A DNA stretch of 64,000 nt from Tupaia tana (Eukaryota; Chordata; Mammalia; Scandentia; Tupaiidae), in assembly GCA_026018925.1 (NCBI GenBank), contig JAKSZU010000008.1:62457027-62521026 (forward strand), written 5' to 3'. Shown one piece after another: positions 59,004 through 64,000 of this stretch. How positions within the stretch are numbered: position 1 is the first letter of the stretch; each line of letters opens with the position of its first letter. Both the position numbers and the translations under genes were made by a program. The notes below the pieces were generated by a model that was not told the origin of the DNA, made no database searches, and worked only from the letters and a program-made list of their open reading frames with translations.

Positions 59004-59299
59004 CAATGATTTTGTCTGTTTTCTACTAAATTTTATTTGAAATAATATAACTTTATGTTAAATTAATGGCTATTTTGCTTACATATTGATGTGCAAAGTT
59101 GCTCTGCATGTATGCTTCACTAATTTTTAGTGTTATTGAATATGAGGCATTGTTCTGCCACAAATATCAAACCAAAAAAATATGTAACAATGGAGTCCAA
59201 AACCTGAACAACCATAGCAGCATACCAGCAAAGATTCTAAACAAACAGTCTGAAGAGATGGACAACCTCAGGAAAAGCCATTATACCCTTTTTGTTAGA

Positions 59300-59464
59300 T
59301 TTAAAAAAAAAAATTTAATTTTATTTACTATTATTATTATTTTTGAAATTTGACCAGAGAGAGAGAGGGAAAGCAAGAAACCAAGACACAAGGTCTGGGA
59401 TTCGAACCACAGTCACCCATGTGGGAGTCCAGTGCCCTGAACACCACTCCACCTGCTGGACCCT
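59300..59464 (-). mobile_element. tRNA-derived SINE, short form (antisense)
   Basis: 'aatttgaccagagagagaga' to 'ccacctgctggaccc'. 'tgttaga' occurs on both sides. Confidence 0.92.
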
Positions 59465-59587
59465 CTGTTAGACTTCATTACTTGAGAACATTCTTCATTG
59501 GCTGTTTCATCTTATTTGTTTCAGTTCAAATAAAAGTAGTATATAGAAATCCTTTATTGATATATATATATTTTGCATAGGCCATGT

Positions 59588-59875
59588 CCTGACCCTTCTA
59601 TTTCAGTTTCCCAGTTAGGACCACAGGCATGCGTTACCATGCCCAGATCATGTTTAGATCAGGTCTTGCTTGTTATGCTGTATATGCCAGGTTTGAGCAT
59701 ATAATTCTCCTGCCTTGGCCTTCCTAAATTGCTGGAATTACAGGTACATGCCACAGCACCTAGTCGTTAGGTTAGTCATTTGATTTTGAAAATCAAACCT
59801 GGGCCTCTCGTATGGTTCCACCTTGTACAGCGCAGTGTTTCAGCAATGTACCACTACATCTGGCTACAATAAAAG
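59588..59875 (-). mobile_element. Chimeric tRNA/7SL-derived SINE relic
   Basis: Minus strand, in order: a tRNA-like head (59875 down to about 59790, B-box-like 'caggtttgattttc'), a first 7SL/Alu-like unit (about 59765-59660: 'ggcatgtacctgtaattcca', 'ggccaaggcaggagaatta'), then a second 7SL/Alu-like start (about 59650-59595: 'tgggcatggtaacgcatgcc', 'tgtggtcctaactgggaaac'). Diverged, no flanking TSD seen. It is neither the main SINE family of this window nor a plain Alu. Confidence 0.65.
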
Positions 59876-60146
59876 TGATTTTATAAGTTGATAGAGAAAA
59901 AAATCTCAAAATGTTAATTCCATCAAACAAGTTTATTGAGGTACAGTGGCTAATCACCTAATTCTACCACTAAACTAAATGACTCCATAACCTTGTTGAT
60001 ATTAAAGATAACAAAAATGTATGCTTTATAGGATTGTTTTGAGATGTAAACGAGAGCCTGACTAGCAAAAATACAATTTTGGCACATAACGACTCAAACA
60101 ACATTTGTCATTTATTGTTTGTGGTTTTCTTTTTAGCATAATTTTC

Positions 60147-60431
60147 TTTTCTTTCTTTCTTTTTTTTTTTTTTGAGAGGTTTTCGCTATAGGGCGCGTGC
60201 ACTCGCCAGACAGACAGAGAGAGACATAGAGACAGAAAGCGAGAAATCACCCCCCAGGGGGGATGGCCAAGCTGCAATCCCTTCTCTTCCATTCTCCTCT
60301 CGGGATCTTGGGCACGCACGCTCACATGCCCGGCGTGAGTTTTAAGCCACCGGGTCCGGGACGCGAACCACAGTCGACTGACTACGTGGGAGTCCAGTGA
60401 CATAGTAGCCATTACACTAACTGCTGGTTCC
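60147..60431 (-). mobile_element. tRNA-derived SINE, long form, young (antisense)
   Basis: Full-length. Perfect 16-bp TSD 'ttttagcataattttc' at 60131-60146 and 60434-60449. Contains a 4-bp duplication 'gact' in the head. Confidence 0.96.
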
Positions 60432-62665
60432 TTTTTTAGCATAATTTTCATGCTATATGTATTAGTTAAAAATTTTTTTAGCTAAGCTTTAAGCCAAGTT
60501 GGAGTGGTCTAAACAGACAGAAGTTTAGAGTCTCACTTAACCAAAATACTGAAGATAGGCAGTTTTTTCAGAGGCTCAATTACATTTAGGTGTTAGAAGA
60601 TGTTTCTGGAATTTTATCTACGTTCTGTTCCCTGGTCCACTATCCACGATTACAAGAGGGCTACAGCCCTCCTGGACAGGAAACCATATTTGTTTGGAAA
60701 TAATAAAATTATCCAAATTAAGGACCTGGTTCTTAATTATAATTGTGAATACTAGGCAAATATGAAAATGGCTATTCACAGAGTAAAAATAATCTGTTAA
60801 GTTTGTGTTTAGGTTTTATATTTATTTTATTTTGTTTTATTTTTGTTTTGTTTTCTACTAGGTAGGATTTTTTACATCACTGCATTCTTTCTCTTTTACC
60901 CTGCTTTTTGTATAATACACACAGAAATGTTCAATTTGTTGTGGAAGTCCCTTTATACCAATTGTTACTAAAGTACTCACAGAATTTGGCAGTTACACAC
61001 ATATTCATAAGAATGCTACATGATCATTTGTTCATTTTATCTCATTTGGCTGCTCTAACCTCAAGTAGCTAATAATATATTACATTATAAAGACCCGAGA
61101 ATACTCTGATAAAGAACTGAAAAATATTTGAGATTTGTCAATAGAAAAATAAAATCAAGTTCCTTTAAGAGAAATTAATTTTCTGGTCTGGAAATTAATA
61201 AATTAAGAACAATTTACTATAGTAAGTTTTCACAAAAGATTTCTAACACACATGAAGATTTTTCAGCACTTTTGAGGATATTTAACAACTATGAAGTTTT
61301 TGTCCAGAGAATTTGTTGACCCAACTCTTCAATGGACCAAGTAACCCAAAGAAGGAACTATATAAGTCATCCACATGAGACAATGTTGATTAGAAAATAT
61401 ATGATCATGATTCGAGGCAATGGCTTCTTAAGTGATATTCAGCTTCAAAATATCTTTGCTAAAGTTTAAATCAAAACCTATGGATAAATAATCTTCAGGT
61501 CACGCCTTCATTGCTGATGAGGAGAGAATAGAAAGAAAAAAAAAATCATGGCCATCAGCCCTAAGAGGTGTGGTGACTGTATTCAGAGACTGTCCTCTGC
61601 AGTCTCTGAGCTTTAATTGGCCTCCTGGGGCATGCAGAATGCTGTGTGTTTGTCACACTTACAGAGAACTTGGCACAAACTATTTACAGCTGTTTGGAAC
61701 CTTAACATACAATAGAAAGGGCCTGCTGGGTCTGGCATTTGCTGACACAGCCTTGGAGTCAATGGAAAAGTTTGGATTCTTTTTTGAGGTTCTCACAGTG
61801 AAGGATTTGCAGACTGTAAAGTATACAAGAAGCTAAGAATTACCCTTAGAACAGCCAAAGCTTTTCCCTGCAGGGACCTCAGGGAGTCTAGTTAGCACAC
61901 TTTTTTTTTGCAGAGCCTTGGAATATTTTTACCTTTCTCACTTGAATAATGTCCTCCGCAATAAAGTATTTTACAACATTTTGCCTGATTTTGCCACATA
62001 AAGATATTATGATAGAGGATTCTACATAGAGGTGGCAGACTGTCAACTGCTGGTTGAATCTAGTGCACAGGCAAATGTCTTTTATTTTTTCTTGTTGATT
62101 AGATCTTCACAGTGTTTCACTTTGCTTTACTAAGTTAATTTGAATTGGTTGCCAGCTTTTAAAAATCAGGACATTTAACATTCAAAACAAAACAAAACAA
62201 AACTCTATTTCTTTATCACCACAGGGTATGAATTCCTGCTTGAATGGACTAGGGTTGGAAATAGGTGCCCTCTTTAGAGGGGACATGGGTCTCAAATGCC
62301 AAAGTCCCTCTGGAAGGACTCTTGTCTTTACATTCCCTGACTGGTTCTACTAGATACTTGAATGATCTCCCACGATAAATTGAACATGCCTTTAGAATAC
62401 AGATTTCAAACATAAATAATAACACTACATACAATATAACCAACTCTTAGCTTGCTTAAATAACATGTTTTAATTTTCCTTAAGATTTTTTTTAAGACAT
62501 AAAACACTGCATATAAATTCAAGCTCCCTGTGATACTGGGAAGCAGGTTACAGGGGTGATCAGGACCAGTACCCGCACTGGGACATGAGTTTTTGTCCAC
62601 AGCTCACAATGATTTAGAGATGCGGACTTAGGAAAGCAAGCAGAGTTTAAGACAGAGAAGGAAGG
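60432..62665. other. Unassigned SINE-free stretch
   Basis: 2.2 kb without SINEs. 60490-60690 resembles an old interspersed repeat that I cannot name. 61570-61836 carries an 88-codon plus-strand open frame of no recognised family. Confidence 0.4.
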
Positions 62666-62760
62666 GGGGCCAGCAGATGGTATAGCGTTTACATCACTGG
62701 ACTCCCACATGGCCAACCACAGTTTGTGTCCCAGACCTGGTGATTTCTTATGTAAATAAA
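62666..62760 (+). mobile_element. tRNA-derived SINE, head only
   Basis: 'gggccagcagatggtatagc' to 'cccagacctggtgatttctt', then unrelated sequence. The CT-rich part and tail are absent. Confidence 0.85.
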
Positions 62761-62869
62761 ATTCACAAGCATTCTTCATCTAAAATTCTTCAATAACATT
62801 CTTCTATACTTTGTAATAACATTTGAGCTTTTTCTAATGCACAATCTCTAGTCTCAGTTCTTACCACTC

Positions 62870-63475
62870 TCCCACTGCATTTATCAAGGGTGGAACTTTT
62901 TAGCTCTATTGAGAACCTTTTCTGACCACTTTATCTAAAAGGGTTCTTCCATTTGGTCATGGCTTTTTACCCCTAATAGAGCTTTTTTCTTAAGAGAGAT
63001 TTTTGCTATAGGGCACCTGCACTTACCAGAAAGACAGAGGGAGACAGAAAGCGAAAGATTGCCCCTGATGTGGAATGGCCTCACTGCAATCCCTTCTATT
63101 CCATTCTCATCTCAGGATTTTGAGCATGCACACATACATGGCTGGCATGAGTTTCAAGCTACTGGGTCCAAGACTCAAACCACAGTTGGCCATGTGGGAG
63201 TCCAGTGATGTAACCATTATGCCATCTGCTGGTCCCCCTAATGGTGATTTAAAAGATCACCTTGTTTATTTATTATTTGAGTTGATACACATATTACACT
63301 ATGAAATTCTATCAATTTAATTGTTTGATTACTTGTTTACTCTCTTTTTCATCCACTAGAATATAAGCTCATGAAGGCAGAGTATTTCTTTGTCTTGTTC
63401 ATTTAAGTATCCACAGCTCTTAGACTAGGACCTGGCACATACTTGTGGTTAGTAAATACTTTCGGAGTGAATAAA
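62870..63475 (+). mobile_element. L2 3' end, split by a SINE
   Basis: 'ccttttctgaccactttatc' (62918), then, after the SINE, 'agaatataagctcatgaagg' (63358), 'tatccacagctctt', 'ggacctggcacatacttg' and 'gtgaataaaa'. The classic L2 end. Confidence 0.85.
62980..63234 (-). mobile_element. tRNA-derived SINE, long form, in L2 (antisense)
   Basis: 'gagatttttgctatagggca' to 'ccatctgctggtccc'. Short TSD 'cccctaat' on both sides. Confidence 0.93.
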
Positions 63476-63611
63476 AAAAAATGTTCTTCCTTGTCATACT
63501 CCATAATTATTTTATGTGTAAGTTCTGTATTCTCTGATGGTACCTTGACTCCATGGAAGAAAATTATTATCAAATATTAGAAAACTTGTCAAGAATAAGT
63601 TCAAATTTTCT

Positions 63612-63871
63612 TACCTTTTCTTTTTTTTATTAAGAGAGATTTTTGCTATAGGGTACGTGAGCTCACCAGAGAGACAGAAAACGAGAAATCACCCCCACCC
63701 CCAGGGGGATGGTCATGTTTAAATTCTTTCTCCTTCATTCTTCTTTCAGGATTTTGAGCATGCATGCACATGCACCCGGTGTGAGATTTAAGCTGCCGGG
63801 TCGGGCACCTGAACCACAGTTGACTACATGAGAGTCCGTGTGACTTAAACATTAATCCATCTGTTGGTACC
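63612..63871 (-). mobile_element. tRNA-derived SINE, long form (antisense)
   Basis: Full-length. Perfect 15-bp TSD 'aagttcaaattttct' at 63597-63611 and 63872-63886. Confidence 0.95.
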
Positions 63872-64000
63872 AAGTTCAAATTTTCTCGACCAGCTATTTT
63901 AAAATACATATAATTCCTCTAGGATTTTAGGAAGAGAAGTCTGTTGTTGTATTGCTAAAGAAAAATACCTGAGACTGGATAACTTGTAATGAATAGGGGT

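Noticed and set aside
1..64000. Endogenous retrovirus or LTR element
   Set aside because: No convincing LTR pair, primer-binding site, or gag/pol/env frame was recognised on either strand.

Overview
The window looks like intergenic or deep intronic DNA from a placental mammal. It is AT-rich, holds no recognisable functional gene, and consists largely of layered retrotransposons. About 60 copies of tRNA-derived SINEs are visible, roughly one per kilobase. They share a head with Pol III A and B boxes, a purine-rich middle, a CT-rich stretch and an A-rich tail. Primate Alu and rodent B1/B2/ID families are absent as abundant repeats. This SINE type, plus a relic with 7SL-like sequence and ordinary mammalian L1, L2 and MIR remnants, fits a member of Euarchontoglires. 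From memory of SINE families I favour a colugo (Dermoptera), with moderate confidence only; a database search would settle it.

Layout. 1-1160 is the 3' end of a lineage L1. 1160-9800 is old L2, MIR and MER5-like remnants carrying about ten SINEs and a locally duplicated segment. 9.8-15.3 kb holds a MIR split by a SINE, a DNA-transposon-like remnant, two of three mariner-like MITEs, and many SINEs. 15.7-18.5 kb is L2 (an antisense 3' end, then a long sense copy split by two young SINEs) followed by an old L1 3' end. 18.5-20.8 kb shows nothing recognisable. 20.8-31.3 kb holds SINEs plus L1M ORF1-type and 3' remnants, and includes the best-preserved SINE (30979-31238). 31.4-39.9 kb is one nearly full-length, very decayed antisense L1M, carrying a nested younger L1 3' end, an EIF3M processed pseudogene and several SINEs. 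39.9-42.2 kb is mostly unrecognised apart from a palindromic MITE. 42.2-53 kb is SINE-dense, with three full-length SINEs in tandem, a head-to-head pair, one SINE carrying a perfect 11-bp inverted-repeat insertion, and a 26-bp 7SL-head-like insertion between perfect 16-bp direct repeats. 53-58 kb holds HAL1/L1M ORF1-type sequence and MIRs. 58.8-64 kb holds SINEs, a tRNA/7SL chimeric SINE relic and an L2 3' end.

Nothing here works as a pathway. The content is a record of sequential insertion: L2 and MIR first, then L1M and HAL1, then mariner-like MITEs and the pseudogene, then waves of tRNA SINEs. Many SINEs have clear target-site duplications (TSDs) of 9-18 bp. Repeat family names are from memory of consensus sequences and were not searched.
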